Below are positions 1 to 8,284 of a DNA stretch of 20,026 nt, piece by piece. A model generated the notes under the pieces. The model was not told the DNA's origin and did no database searches. It saw only the letters and a program-made list of their open reading frames with translations. The translations under genes were made by a program, and so were the position numbers. Location of the stretch: positions 1 to 20,026 of the forward strand of contig JAZLIT010000087.1 of assembly GCA_045617525.1 (NCBI GenBank). The letters run 5' to 3'. Position 1 is the stretch's first letter, and each line of letters opens with the position of its first letter. The stretch is from JAZLIT01 sp045617525. Its GTDB lineage: Bacteria > Bacillota > Bacilli > Bacillales_A > Planococcaceae.

Positions 1-179
1 TCGGTTTACAACGAACAAAATCCCCGTGAACGCACAAAATGAGCACTAAACATATACAAAAAGCATTCTATCTTAACTCCCTGCGAATAAATTAGAAAAT
101 ACATCCTCCCATACGTGTGTAAAAGTCTGAATTTTTTGTTAAATAATTTAAAACGCTTTAATCGTCTACCTTATCGCAT
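1..179. other. Non-coding stretch upstream of the ilv-leu operon
   Basis: I see no supported gene here. The stretch is AT-rich. It holds one isolated copy of the repeat core GTGAACGCACAAA at 26-38, which is the motif that makes up the array at 11526-11867. A related half-copy, ACGAACAAAA, lies at 11-20. No terminator of a preceding gene could be recognised, so the upstream neighbour lies outside the window. The regulatory sites of ilvE begin at 180. Confidence 0.6.
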
Positions 180-193
180 TGGAAACGGTTTCA
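180..193 (+). promoter_or_regulatory. Candidate cre box (CcpA site) upstream of ilvE
   Basis: The sequence TGGAAACGGTTTCA matches the cre consensus TGWAANCGNTNWCA at 13 of 14 positions. It lies about 88 bp upstream of the start expected from the promoter at 239-268. From memory, the Bacillus subtilis ilv-leu operon is activated by CcpA through a cre at a very similar upstream distance, so this site is more likely to activate than to block. That role is inferred from position; the motif match is seen directly. Confidence 0.7.
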
Positions 194-238
194 ATAAAAA
201 TGAGTATTTTAAAAAATCCAAAAAGTCAGAAAAATATA

Positions 239-268
239 TTGACGGTGCTTTGTGTTTCGTACTATGAT
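239..268 (+). promoter_or_regulatory. Sigma-A promoter of the ilv-leu operon
   Basis: The -35 element TTGACG (239-244) and the -10 element TATGAT (263-268) are separated by 18 bp, a good sigma-A arrangement. Transcription should start near 275, giving ilvE a leader of about 70 bases. The location inside an upstream in-frame extension of ilvE argues that translation starts at 344. A weak CodY-like sequence, with about four mismatches to AATTTTCNGAAAATT, lies at 223-237 just ahead of the -35. I do not call it as a site. Confidence 0.7.
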
Positions 269-343
269 TACAACAATTTAACAAGTTCTTACGCCAAAAA
301 CGGAGAACATTGTGATGTAACTACAGAAAGAAGAGTGAGCAGG

Positions 344-1237
344 ATGAGTGAACAGTTAATTTATGTAAACGGTGAATTTGTAACGAAAGATAAAGCAGTC
401 GTTTCTGTATACGACCACGGTTTTTTATATGGTGATGGCGTATTTGAAGGGATTCGGGCATACAATGGCAACGTCTTTCGCTTAAAGGAACATTTAGTTC
501 GTTTATATGAGTCAGCTAAATCGATTATGTTGGAAATTCCTCATACTTTAGAAGAAGTATCTGACATTGTTGTAGAAACATTAAAACGCAATAATTTACA
601 AAGCGGTTATATTCGTTTAGTTGTTTCAAGAGGAAAAGGAAATTTAGGCTTAGATCCACGTAGCTGCGTGGCACCAAGTATTATTTGTATCGCAGAAGAG
701 CTTGCATTATTCCCGAAAGAACTTTATGACACAGGCGTTGAGATTATCACCGCATCAAGCCGACGTAATCGTTCAGACGTATTAAGTCCAAAAACGAAAT
801 CACTGAACTATTTAAATAACGTACTCGTAAAAATCGAGGCAAACTTAGCTGGGGTTCCTGAAGCATTAATGTTAAATGACCAAGGTTATGTAGCAGAAGG
901 CTCTGGCGATAATATTTTCATCATTAAAAATAAAACAATTTTAACGCCACCAGGGTATGTTGGTGCGTTAGAAGGAATTACGCGTAATGCAATCATGGAG
1001 GTAGCACAGAAAAAAGGCTACACGATGAAAGAGGAAGTATTTACACGCCATGACGTATATGTTGCGGATGAGGTATTTCTAACTGGAACGGCTGCTGAAG
1101 TTATCGCGGTTGTAAAAGTTGACGGACGCGTTGTAGGTGATGGAAAGCCAGGTCCAATTACAAATGACATATTAGCTGGATTCCGCGAAATCGTGGAAAT
1201 TGACGGCACAAAATATTTAGAGCAAGTGCAAAACTAA
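344..1237 (+). CDS. ilvE: Branched-chain-amino-acid aminotransferase
   Basis: This PLP-dependent class IV aminotransferase makes the last step of valine, leucine and isoleucine synthesis, moving the amino group from glutamate to the branched 2-oxo acids in the cytosol. The 297-residue protein has the family start MSEQLIYVNGEF, the segment YDHGFLYGDGVFEGIR (residues about 23-38), and the PLP lysine near residue 152 in KSLNYLNN. The class IV signature LNDQGYVAEGSGDNIF lies at about 177-192. The ATG at 344 is chosen over an in-frame TTG at 179 because the promoter and cre box lie inside that extension and known homologues start here. A purine-rich AAGAG at 331-335 can serve as ribosome binding site. 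It is the first gene of the operon, 31 bases before ilvD. A D-amino acid aminotransferase is unlikely given the context. Confidence 0.93.
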   Translation: MSEQLIYVNGEFVTKDKAVVSVYDHGFLYGDGVFEGIRAYNGNVFRLKEHLVRLYESAKSIMLEIPHTLEEVSDIVVETLKRNNLQSGYIRLVVSRGKGNLGLDPRSCVAPSIICIAEELALFPKELYDTGVEIITASSRRNRSDVLSPKTKSLNYLNNVLVKIEANLAGVPEALMLNDQGYVAEGSGDNIFIIKNKTILTPPGYVGALEGITRNAIMEVAQKKGYTMKEEVFTRHDVYVADEVFLTGTAAEVIAVVKVDGRVVGDGKPGPITNDILAGFREIVEIDGTKYLEQVQN

Positions 1238-1268
1238 TAGCTTTGTACAGTCGGGGGCGAGGTACAAA

Positions 1269-2939
1269 ATGAGAAGTGACATGATTAAGCTAGGAATTGA
1301 CCGAGCACCTCACCGCAGTCTTTTATATGCGACGGGTAAGGTGAAGGCAAGAGATTTAGAGAAGCCCTTTATCGGTGTTTGTAACTCATATATTGATATT
1401 ATTCCGGGGCATGTGCATTTACGAGAGTTTGCAGATGTTGTTAAGGAAGCCATTATTGAAGCAGGCGGTATTCCATTCGAGTTCAACACGATCGGCGTGG
1501 ATGATGGTATTGCAATGGGGCATATCGGTATGCGCTACAGTTTACCGAGTCGCGAAATTATCGCAGACTCTGCAGAAACCGTGATCAATGCACACTGGTT
1601 TGACGGAGTGTTCTACATTCCAAACTGCGATAAAATTACACCAGGGATGCTAATGGCTGCGGTTCGCACAAACGTACCTTCAGTATTCGTGTCGGGTGGT
1701 CCAATGGAGGCAGGTGTTTCTTCTACTGGTAAGCCACTCTCATTAACGAGTGTGTTTGAAGGTGTTGGCGCACATAAAGCAGGGAAAATGAGTGATGAGG
1801 AATTACTTGATATTGAGAACAACGCATGTCCAACATGCGGGTCTTGCTCAGGGATGTTCACAGCGAATTCAATGAACTGTTTAATGGAAATGCTAGGTTT
1901 AGCACTGCCAGGGAATGGGACGATTCTTGCAACAAGTCCAGAGCGTCATCAGTTAATAAAAGATGCGGCGAAGCATTTAGTTCGCATGATTAAAGAAGAT
2001 GTTAAGCCACGTGATATCGTCACAAAAGAAGCAATAGATGATGCCTTTGCACTGGATATGGCAATGGGTGGTTCTACAAACACCGTTCTACATACACTAG
2101 CCATCGCAAATGAAGCAGAAATTGACTATAAAATTGAAGAGATTAATAAAATCGCAGAGCGCGTACCTTATTTAGCGAAAATTATGCCAGCGAGTGATAT
2201 TTCGATGGATGATATTTGTAAGGCGGGCGGTGTTCAGGCAATTATTAATGAACTCACAAGGATTCCGGGTGCAATTCATCCAGATCGTCCGACAATCGCG
2301 GGTGTCACAATGCGCGAGCTTGTGAAAGATTACGAGATTACGAATGATAAAGTCATTCGCACAAAGGATAATCCTTATTCTCCAGTTGGTGGCTTGTCCG
2401 TATTATTCGGAAATATTGCGCCAGAAGGCTCGGTAATCAAAGTTGGGGCAGTTGATCCTTCGATAAAAGTATTTGAAGGTGAGGCCATTGTCTTTGGTTC
2501 ACAAGAAGAGGCGCAAGAAGCAATTGATGAAGGTGTTGTGCGCGAAGGTCATGTTGTGGTTATTCGTTACGAAGGACCTAAAGGCGGGCCGGGTATGCCA
2601 GAAATGTTAGCACCGACATCAGCAATTCAAGGACGTGGGTTAGGCACAAAAGTTGCCCTCATTACAGATGGTCGCTTTAGCGGGGCTTCACGCGGTATTT
2701 CAATCGGTCATATTTCACCAGAAGCTGCAGAGGGTGGTCCAATCGCACTCGTTGAAAATGGCGATATAATAATCATTGATTTACCAAGTCGTACTATTAA
2801 TCTTCAAGTTTCTGAAGAGGTTTTAGCAGAGCGCAGGGCTAAGTTAACACCATTCGAACCGAAAATAAAACGTGGCTGGCTAGCTCGTTACTCAGCACTT
2901 GTAACGAATGCTTCGCAAGGCGGCGTCATGAAAATTTAA
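1269..2939 (+). CDS. ilvD: Dihydroxy-acid dehydratase
   Basis: The enzyme dehydrates 2,3-dihydroxy-isovalerate and 2,3-dihydroxy-3-methylvalerate to the oxo acids used by IlvE and LeuA. The product of 556 residues has the normal family length. Three cysteines sit where iron-sulfur cluster ligands are expected: C38 in VCNSYID, C120 in NCDKITPGM and C193 in CPTCGSCSGMF. The C-terminal signature TDGRFSGASRGISIGHISPEAA is intact. A GAGG-type ribosome binding site precedes the ATG by about seven bases. The gene follows ilvE closely and should be on the same transcript. The T-box leader for ilvB begins only about 11 bases after its stop, so ilvD itself escapes T-box control. Confidence 0.96.
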   Translation: MRSDMIKLGIDRAPHRSLLYATGKVKARDLEKPFIGVCNSYIDIIPGHVHLREFADVVKEAIIEAGGIPFEFNTIGVDDGIAMGHIGMRYSLPSREIIADSAETVINAHWFDGVFYIPNCDKITPGMLMAAVRTNVPSVFVSGGPMEAGVSSTGKPLSLTSVFEGVGAHKAGKMSDEELLDIENNACPTCGSCSGMFTANSMNCLMEMLGLALPGNGTILATSPERHQLIKDAAKHLVRMIKEDVKPRDIVTKEAIDDAFALDMAMGGSTNTVLHTLAIANEAEIDYKIEEINKIAERVPYLAKIMPASDISMDDICKAGGVQAIINELTRIPGAIHPDRPTIAGVTMRELVKDYEITNDKVIRTKDNPYSPVGGLSVLFGNIAPEGSVIKVGAVDPSIKVFEGEAIVFGSQEEAQEAIDEGVVREGHVVVIRYEGPKGGPGMPEMLAPTSAIQGRGLGTKVALITDGRFSGASRGISIGHISPEAAEGGPIALVENGDIIIIDLPSRTINLQVSEEVLAERRAKLTPFEPKIKRGWLARYSALVTNASQGGVMKI

Positions 2940-2950
2940 TAAATAAAATC

Positions 2951-3290
2951 GTTGATGAGGTTAAAGGTACTAGACCCTTACATCTACCAGAGAGCCGGTG
3001 TTGCTGGAAGCCGGCGATGTAACTAGTTCCGACATCCCCTCGGAGTGAGCTGTTAAACGCGTTTAAAAACGTCATTAGATAGTTCCGGGCATATTCGAAA
3101 TGCTCGTTATTAATGAGTTGTGGCACGATACATTTGTTGCATGGAGACTTTTTCCTTTGCAGCATTGAATCGTTACATAATTCACGAGGTAGCTTATTTA
3201 GCTATGAACAAGGGTGGTACCATGGAAAGTCTTTTTCATCCCTACGTAGAAGGTCTTCTTTTGCGTGCGGAAGAATAAGGCTTTTATTTT
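2951..3290 (+). promoter_or_regulatory. T-box riboswitch with terminator, ahead of ilvB
   Basis: A tRNA-sensing leader that ends transcription unless uncharged tRNA binds. Stem I is visible. Segments 2966-2973 and 3023-3030 pair (GG and ACTAG against CTAGT and CC), TTACATC (2978-2984) pairs with GATGTAA (3016-3022), and GCCGG pairs with CCGGC (3011-3015) above the AGAGAG bulge. The specifier loop 3' side reads GACATCCC, so the best specifier is ATC at 3034-3036 (isoleucine). The conserved T-box AGGGTGGTACCATGG lies at 3211-3225; its TGGT fits a tRNA ending ACCA. The terminator pairs 3228-3241 with 3269-3282 (12 of 14 positions) and is followed by TTTATTTT. The specifier reading is an inference; the T-box itself is clear. 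Confidence 0.93.
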
Positions 3291-3313
3291 GTGTAAAAAA
3301 GGAGGAACTTTCA

Positions 3314-5089
3314 ATGAGCGCAAACTTATCGGTAGATGAAATAATTGCACTTGAGGCAGCGGTGCAACCAGATCCAACGGTGCAACCAGATGCACCACAG
3401 TTAGTGGATGGTGCAGATGTTTTAATTCAAGCTTTACATGAGCAAGGTGTTGAACTTGTCTTTGGTTATCCAGGTGGGGCGGTTCTCCAAATTTATGATG
3501 CATTGTATCGTAATCCAATCCGCCATATTTTAACACGACATGAGCAGGGGGCAATTCACGCAGCTGAAGGCTATGCACGTGTCACAAATAAGCCGGGTGT
3601 TGTAATTGCAACGAGTGGTCCAGGTGCGACGAACTTAGTGACAGGGATTGCAGATGCGATGATTGATTCAATTCCTCTAGTAATCTTTACAGGGCAGGTT
3701 TCGACAGCTGTTATTGGCACGGATGCCTTCCAAGAGGCAGATATCATGGGCATTACAACGCCAATCACAAAGCATAACTATCAAGTTCAACATGTGGATG
3801 ATATTCCGCGCATCGTGCAGGAAGCCTTCCATATTGCAAATACAGGTCGTAAAGGTCCGGTATTAGTGGATTTCCCGAAAAATATTTCGCAAATGTTGTT
3901 TGATCCGGAAAATCCGCCAACAGCACCAAAGGAAATCAAATTACCAGGATATCAGCCGAACACAAAACCGAATTTCCTACAAATTCAAAAGGCTATTCAG
4001 TTGTTATCAACAGCGAAGAAGCCGTTAGTGTTAGCGGGTGCTGGTGTATTATTTGCAGATGCACGCGAACAGTTAACTGAATTTATAGAAAAATATAAAT
4101 TACCAGTTATTAATACACTGTTAGGACTAGGGAGTATCCATGGAGATCATCCACAATTCTACGGAATGGCAGGCATGCATGGAACGGTAACTGCAAACGA
4201 TGCGATTTGCCAGGCAGATGTTTTACTTAACATCGGGGCGCGTTTTGATGACCGTTTAACAGGTAACTTGGCTTCATTTGCTCCAAATGCGACGATTATT
4301 CATATTGATATCGATCCTGCAGAGATAGGTAAAAACGTTCCAACAGCTGTACCGATTGTGGCAGATGCGAAAGAAGCGTTATATGCGCTACTGAAAAAGG
4401 ATTTTGCTGCCCCAGATGTAACAGAATGGACCGACTATTTAAATGCCAGTCGCGTGAAGTATCCATTATGGTACGAAGCTAATAACTCAGAAGTATTACC
4501 GCAGCAAGCACTTGAAATCATTCATAAAATTACAGGTGGTGATGCGATTGTTACAACGGATGTTGGGCAACATCAAATGTGGGCGGCGCAGTATTACCGT
4601 TTAAACAATGATCATGGCTGGGTTACTTCAGGTGGCCTTGGAACTATGGGATTCGGCTTCCCAGCAGCAATTGGAGCCCAGTTTGCTAAACCAGATCGTA
4701 AAGTCATTGCGATTGTCGGTGATGCAGGTTTCCAAATGACGAATCAGGAGTTGGCTTTATTAAAAGAATTCAACTTACCTGTAAAAGTAGTCATTTTAAA
4801 CAATAGCTGCTTAGGTATGGTGCGCCAATGGCAACAAACATTCTACGACGAGCGTTATTCTTCATCATTAATGCCTGTTCAGCCAGATTTTGTGAAGCTT
4901 GCTGATGCATACGGCGTGAAGGGCTACCGCATTCACACAATCGATGAGGCAGAGTCGATTTTCCGTGAAGCATTGCTAAATGATGAGCCGGCTGTTATTG
5001 ATTGCCGCGTGAAGCAACTTGAAAATGTTTATCCGATGGTTGCACCAGGCAAGGGACTGCATGAATTGATTGGAGGGGAAAAAATATGA
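3314..5089 (+). CDS. ilvB: Acetolactate synthase large (catalytic) subunit
   Basis: This ThDP-, FAD- and Mg-dependent acetohydroxyacid synthase condenses two pyruvates, or pyruvate with 2-oxobutyrate, as the first common step of the pathway. The protein has 591 residues with the three usual domains. The catalytic glutamate is E77 in RHEQGAIHAAEGYAR. The metal-ThDP motif begins at GDAGFQMTN (469-477) and ends at NNS (496-498), followed by CLGMVRQWQ. The ATG at 3314 has GGAGG eight bases upstream. A longer frame opens at 3113 but lies in the T-box leader. The N-terminus before the first domain is somewhat extended and carries a six-residue duplication (VQPDPT, VQPDAP). The gene overlaps ilvN by four bases (ATGA), which fits translational coupling of the two subunits. 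Confidence 0.96.
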   Translation: MSANLSVDEIIALEAAVQPDPTVQPDAPQLVDGADVLIQALHEQGVELVFGYPGGAVLQIYDALYRNPIRHILTRHEQGAIHAAEGYARVTNKPGVVIATSGPGATNLVTGIADAMIDSIPLVIFTGQVSTAVIGTDAFQEADIMGITTPITKHNYQVQHVDDIPRIVQEAFHIANTGRKGPVLVDFPKNISQMLFDPENPPTAPKEIKLPGYQPNTKPNFLQIQKAIQLLSTAKKPLVLAGAGVLFADAREQLTEFIEKYKLPVINTLLGLGSIHGDHPQFYGMAGMHGTVTANDAICQADVLLNIGARFDDRLTGNLASFAPNATIIHIDIDPAEIGKNVPTAVPIVADAKEALYALLKKDFAAPDVTEWTDYLNASRVKYPLWYEANNSEVLPQQALEIIHKITGGDAIVTTDVGQHQMWAAQYYRLNNDHGWVTSGGLGTMGFGFPAAIGAQFAKPDRKVIAIVGDAGFQMTNQELALLKEFNLPVKVVILNNSCLGMVRQWQQTFYDERYSSSLMPVQPDFVKLADAYGVKGYRIHTIDEAESIFREALLNDEPAVIDCRVKQLENVYPMVAPGKGLHELIGGEKI

Positions 5090-5601
5090 GACGTGTCATT
5101 ACAGTAACGGTAATCAACCAAAGCGGTGTGCTAAACCGTGTAACCGGGCTCCTAATGAAGCGACAATTCAATATTGAATCCATCACAGTTGGTCATACGG
5201 AGCAGCCTAATATTTCAAAAATGACATTAGTCGTGAATGTAGAAGATGAAAGTAAAATTGAGCAACTCGTAAAACAGTTATCGAAGCAGATCGACGTGCT
5301 CAAGGTAAATGACATTACAGAAAAGGCAATCGTAATTCGAGAGCTTGCACTTGTAAAGGTTGTTTCACCACCAAACTTACGCTTAGAAATGAATGCAATT
5401 ATCGAACCGTTCCGTGCGCAAATTATCGACGTATCAAAAAACGTTGTGACGTATCAAGTTGTTGGGCATCCGGAAAAAATCGATGCTTTCATCGAGCTTA
5501 TTCGTCCATATGGCATTAAAGAATTAACGCGCACAGGCGCAACTGCTTCCGTTCGTGAAGCGCAAAAATCAGAGTCTCCACAGTTATCTATTATTAAATA
5601 G
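5086..5601 (+). CDS. ilvN: Acetolactate synthase small (regulatory) subunit
   Basis: This is the regulatory partner of IlvB; the family carries valine feedback inhibition and raises activity of the large subunit. The 171-residue product has an N-terminal ACT domain (about residues 2-75, with GVLNRVTGLLMKRQFNIES and TLVV) and a C-terminal small-subunit domain from about residue 83 (LALVKV, then RAQIIDV). The length is typical of the Bacillus-type subunit. The start codon overlaps the ilvB stop and has its own site GGAGGGG at about 5072-5078. The symbol ilvH is also used for this gene. Confidence 0.95.
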   Translation: MRRVITVTVINQSGVLNRVTGLLMKRQFNIESITVGHTEQPNISKMTLVVNVEDESKIEQLVKQLSKQIDVLKVNDITEKAIVIRELALVKVVSPPNLRLEMNAIIEPFRAQIIDVSKNVVTYQVVGHPEKIDAFIELIRPYGIKELTRTGATASVREAQKSESPQLSIIK

Positions 5602-5649
5602 GGCTGTTGAACATAAAAAACTACTAACATTCCTGAGGAGGAAATTAAA

Positions 5650-6663
5650 ATGGCTAAAATGTATTATGAAAACGAAATCAACGCATCTGTATTAGAAGGT
5701 AAAAAAATCGCAATTATCGGGTACGGATCTCAAGGTCACGCACACGCCCTTAACTTAAAAGAATCAGGTTTTGATGTAATCGTAGGAATTCGTCCAGGTA
5801 AATCATATGACGCAGCAAAAGCTGACGGCGTAGCAGTTTACACTGTTGCAGAAGCAGCGGAGCAAGCAGATGTAATCCAAATTCTACTTCCAGATGAGCG
5901 TCAAAAAGCAGTTTACGAAGCGGAAATCGCTCCTTACTTAACACCAGGTAAAGCATTAATGTTCGCACACGGCTTCAACGTTCACTTTGGCCAAATTGTG
6001 CCTCCAGCAGATGTTGACGTATTCCTAGTGGCTCCAAAAGGCCCAGGACACTTAGTGCGTCGTCAATTCCAAGAAGGCGCTGGCGTACCAGGATTATTCG
6101 CAATCCACCAAGATGCAACAGGCCAAGCGAAAGAAATCGCATTAGCTTACGGACGCGGAATTGGTTCAGCTCGTGGTGGTTTACTTGAAACGACATTTGC
6201 TGAAGAAACAGTAACGGATTTATTCGGTGAGCAAGCAGTACTTTGCGGTGGCGCAACTGAACTTGTAAAAGCAGGTTTTGAAACATTAGTAGAAGCAGGT
6301 TACCAACCAGAACTTGCATACTTTGAAACATTACATGAACTAAAGCTAATCGTTGACCTAATGTTTGAAGGTGGTATGGCAACAATGCGCTATTCAATCT
6401 CTGATACAGCGGAGTGGGGCGATTATGTATCAGGTCCACGCATCATCGACGCATCAGTTAAAGCACGTATGAAAGACGTACTGACAGATATTCAAGATGG
6501 TACATTCGCAAAACGTTGGATCGAGGAAAACGAAACAGGCCGTGCTGACTACACACGCTTCAAAGAAGAAGGTGCAAATCACCAAATCGAAGAAGTTGGA
6601 GCAAAACTTCGCGAAATGATGCCATTTATCAACGAAGGTAAGAAGAAGGTCGTGGTGCAATAA
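5650..6663 (+). CDS. ilvC: Ketol-acid reductoisomerase (NADP+)
   Basis: The enzyme isomerises and reduces acetolactate or acetohydroxybutyrate to the dihydroxy acids that IlvD uses. The 337-residue protein is a short class I enzyme. The Rossmann motif GYGSQGHAHA lies at 24-33. R48 and S52 in the loop after the second strand indicate NADPH preference. H107 and the metal ligands D190, E194, E226 and E230 of the knotted C-terminal domain are all present. A strong GAGGAGG site lies at about 5634-5640. The stop codon shares one base with the leuA start (TAATG), tying it directly to the leucine branch. Confidence 0.97.
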   Translation: MAKMYYENEINASVLEGKKIAIIGYGSQGHAHALNLKESGFDVIVGIRPGKSYDAAKADGVAVYTVAEAAEQADVIQILLPDERQKAVYEAEIAPYLTPGKALMFAHGFNVHFGQIVPPADVDVFLVAPKGPGHLVRRQFQEGAGVPGLFAIHQDATGQAKEIALAYGRGIGSARGGLLETTFAEETVTDLFGEQAVLCGGATELVKAGFETLVEAGYQPELAYFETLHELKLIVDLMFEGGMATMRYSISDTAEWGDYVSGPRIIDASVKARMKDVLTDIQDGTFAKRWIEENETGRADYTRFKEEGANHQIEEVGAKLREMMPFINEGKKKVVVQ

Positions 6664-8204
6664 TGCGCAAAATCGACATCTTTGATACAACATTACGAGA
6701 TGGTGAACAATCGCCGGGTATTAACCTTAATACCGCTGAAAAAATTGAGATAGCAAAGCAGCTTGAACGTCTTGGCGTAACGATTATTGAAGCAGGTTTC
6801 CCAGCAGCGAGCCCAGGTGACTTTGAAGCGGTGAACTTAATTGCCAAAACCGTTAAAAATTCTATCGTAACAGGGCTAGCACGCGCGGTGAAAAGTGATA
6901 TTGATGCGGTGTATGAAGCAGTGAAAGACGCTCAACAACCACATATCCATACATTTATCGCAACAAGCCCAATTCATATGGAATATAAGCTAAAGAAAAC
7001 GCAAGATGAAGTCGTGGAGCAAGCAGTAGCCGCGGTTAAATATGCGAAAGCAAAAGTAAATTTAGTGGAGTTTTCATGCGAGGATGGCTTCCGTTCGGAT
7101 AAAGAATTTTTAATCCGAATTATTGGTGAAGCAATTCGTGCGGGTGCCACAACGATTAACGTGCCAGACACAGTTGGTTTTGCATCACCTGCAGAGTACG
7201 GTGCACTATTCAAGTTTTTACGTGAAAATATCGTGGGTTCAGAGAATGTAAAGTTCTCTGCCCACTGCCACGATGACCTTGGAATGGCCGTTGCTAACTC
7301 AATAGCTGCGATTGAAAATGGTGCTGATCAAATTGAATGCACAATCAACGGAATTGGCGAACGTGCAGGGAATGCGGCACTTGAAGAAATCGGTGTAGCG
7401 CTTCATATTCGTAAAGATATTTACGGTGTAGAAACAGGCTTAAATTTAAAAGAAATTAAACGTACATCTCAATTAGTAAGTCGCTTAACAGGTGTTGTAA
7501 TCCAACCAAACAAAGCTGTTGTTGGGAAAAATGCCTTCGCGCATGAATCAGGTATTCACCAAGACGGCGTGCTAAAAAATCCAGAAACATATGAAATCAT
7601 TTCTCCTGCATTAATTGGAGAGGGCGACGTGCCACTTGTCCTTGGCAAGCACTCAGGCCGCGCTGCATTCCGTGATCGTGCTGTAAAAATGGGTTACGAA
7701 TTATCAGATGAAAAGTTAAACAAAGCATTCCAAGAATTTAAAAAGCTAGCTGACCGTAAAAAAGAAGTGACCGAGGAAGACTTAATCACGCTTTTAACAG
7801 AGCAGCAGGTTTCATTCGAAGATGTACCAGTTTTCGAACTTAAAAGCGTTCAAGTGCAATATGGTACGGAAAATATTCCGACTGCAACTGCTACCGTTCT
7901 TACTCCAGAAGGCGAAGTGAAGACACTTGCAGCCACGGGTTCGGGCTCAGTAGAAGCAATCTTTAATACGCTTGAGCTACTTGTTAACGGTACGGTAAAC
8001 ATTTTAGATTACCGTGTAACATCTGTCGGTAAAGGACGCGACGCACTAGGCGAAGCAGTTATTAATATGAAGTATAACGGTTATCAAGTTACGGGCCGTG
8101 ATGCTGCACAAGATGTTCTTGAAGCTTCAGCAAAAGCGTATTTAAATGCGATTAACCGTCAACTTATTCAAAAAAGCATACGAGAAAAACAACCAATTAA
8201 CTAA
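6663..8204 (+). CDS. leuA: 2-Isopropylmalate synthase
   Basis: The enzyme condenses acetyl-CoA with 2-oxoisovalerate and so commits carbon to leucine. The 513-residue protein has a TIM-barrel catalytic domain with TTLRDGEQSPG at 9-19 and metal ligands D13, H201, H203 (HCHDDLG) and N237 (GERAGNAALEE). The C-terminal LeuA dimer domain, where leucine feedback acts in this family, covers about the last 120 residues (GTVNILDYRV and GKGRDALGEA are visible). The start overlaps the ilvC stop by one base and has no strong ribosome binding site of its own, so translation is probably coupled to ilvC. A homocitrate or citramalate synthase is much less likely in this operon. Confidence 0.96.
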   Translation: MRKIDIFDTTLRDGEQSPGINLNTAEKIEIAKQLERLGVTIIEAGFPAASPGDFEAVNLIAKTVKNSIVTGLARAVKSDIDAVYEAVKDAQQPHIHTFIATSPIHMEYKLKKTQDEVVEQAVAAVKYAKAKVNLVEFSCEDGFRSDKEFLIRIIGEAIRAGATTINVPDTVGFASPAEYGALFKFLRENIVGSENVKFSAHCHDDLGMAVANSIAAIENGADQIECTINGIGERAGNAALEEIGVALHIRKDIYGVETGLNLKEIKRTSQLVSRLTGVVIQPNKAVVGKNAFAHESGIHQDGVLKNPETYEIISPALIGEGDVPLVLGKHSGRAAFRDRAVKMGYELSDEKLNKAFQEFKKLADRKKEVTEEDLITLLTEQQVSFEDVPVFELKSVQVQYGTENIPTATATVLTPEGEVKTLAATGSGSVEAIFNTLELLVNGTVNILDYRVTSVGKGRDALGEAVINMKYNGYQVTGRDAAQDVLEASAKAYLNAINRQLIQKSIREKQPIN

Positions 8205-8213
8205 ATGTGCTGT

Positions 8214-8250
8214 GCCACCTCAGTCTAAAAGCTTAGGTGGCCACCTTTTT
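8214..8250 (+). terminator. Terminator-like hairpin between leuA and leuB
   Basis: GCCACCT (8214-8220) can pair with AGGTGGC (8235-8241). The stem extends inward by AG-CT after one mismatch, and CACCTTTTT follows. The four bases between stem and T-run make it a poorer terminator than the one after leuD. It lies in an 80-base gap, the only large gap among the leu genes. It could be an internal attenuator or an RNA processing and stability element; which of these is unknown. Confidence 0.5.
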
Positions 8251-8284
8251 AGCAAGTGGTAAAACAGGAAGGATGTTATTCAAG

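Noticed and set aside
223..237. CodY box before the ilvE promoter
   Set aside because: About four mismatches to the 15-bp consensus in an AT-rich stretch is too weak, although CodY control of this operon would be expected from other Bacillales.
179..343. Longer ilvE starting from a TTG at 179
   Set aside because: The promoter (239-268) and cre box (180-193) lie inside this extension, and the known family start is at 344.
3113..3313. Longer ilvB or a leader peptide within the T-box region
   Set aside because: The stretch is the structured T-box and terminator; the translation there has no similarity to IlvB, and the good ribosome binding site is at 3301-3305.
8237..8284. Longer leuB from the ATG at 8237
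   Set aside because: It begins inside the hairpin region without a ribosome binding site, and homologues start at the MEKKITVLPGDG segment.
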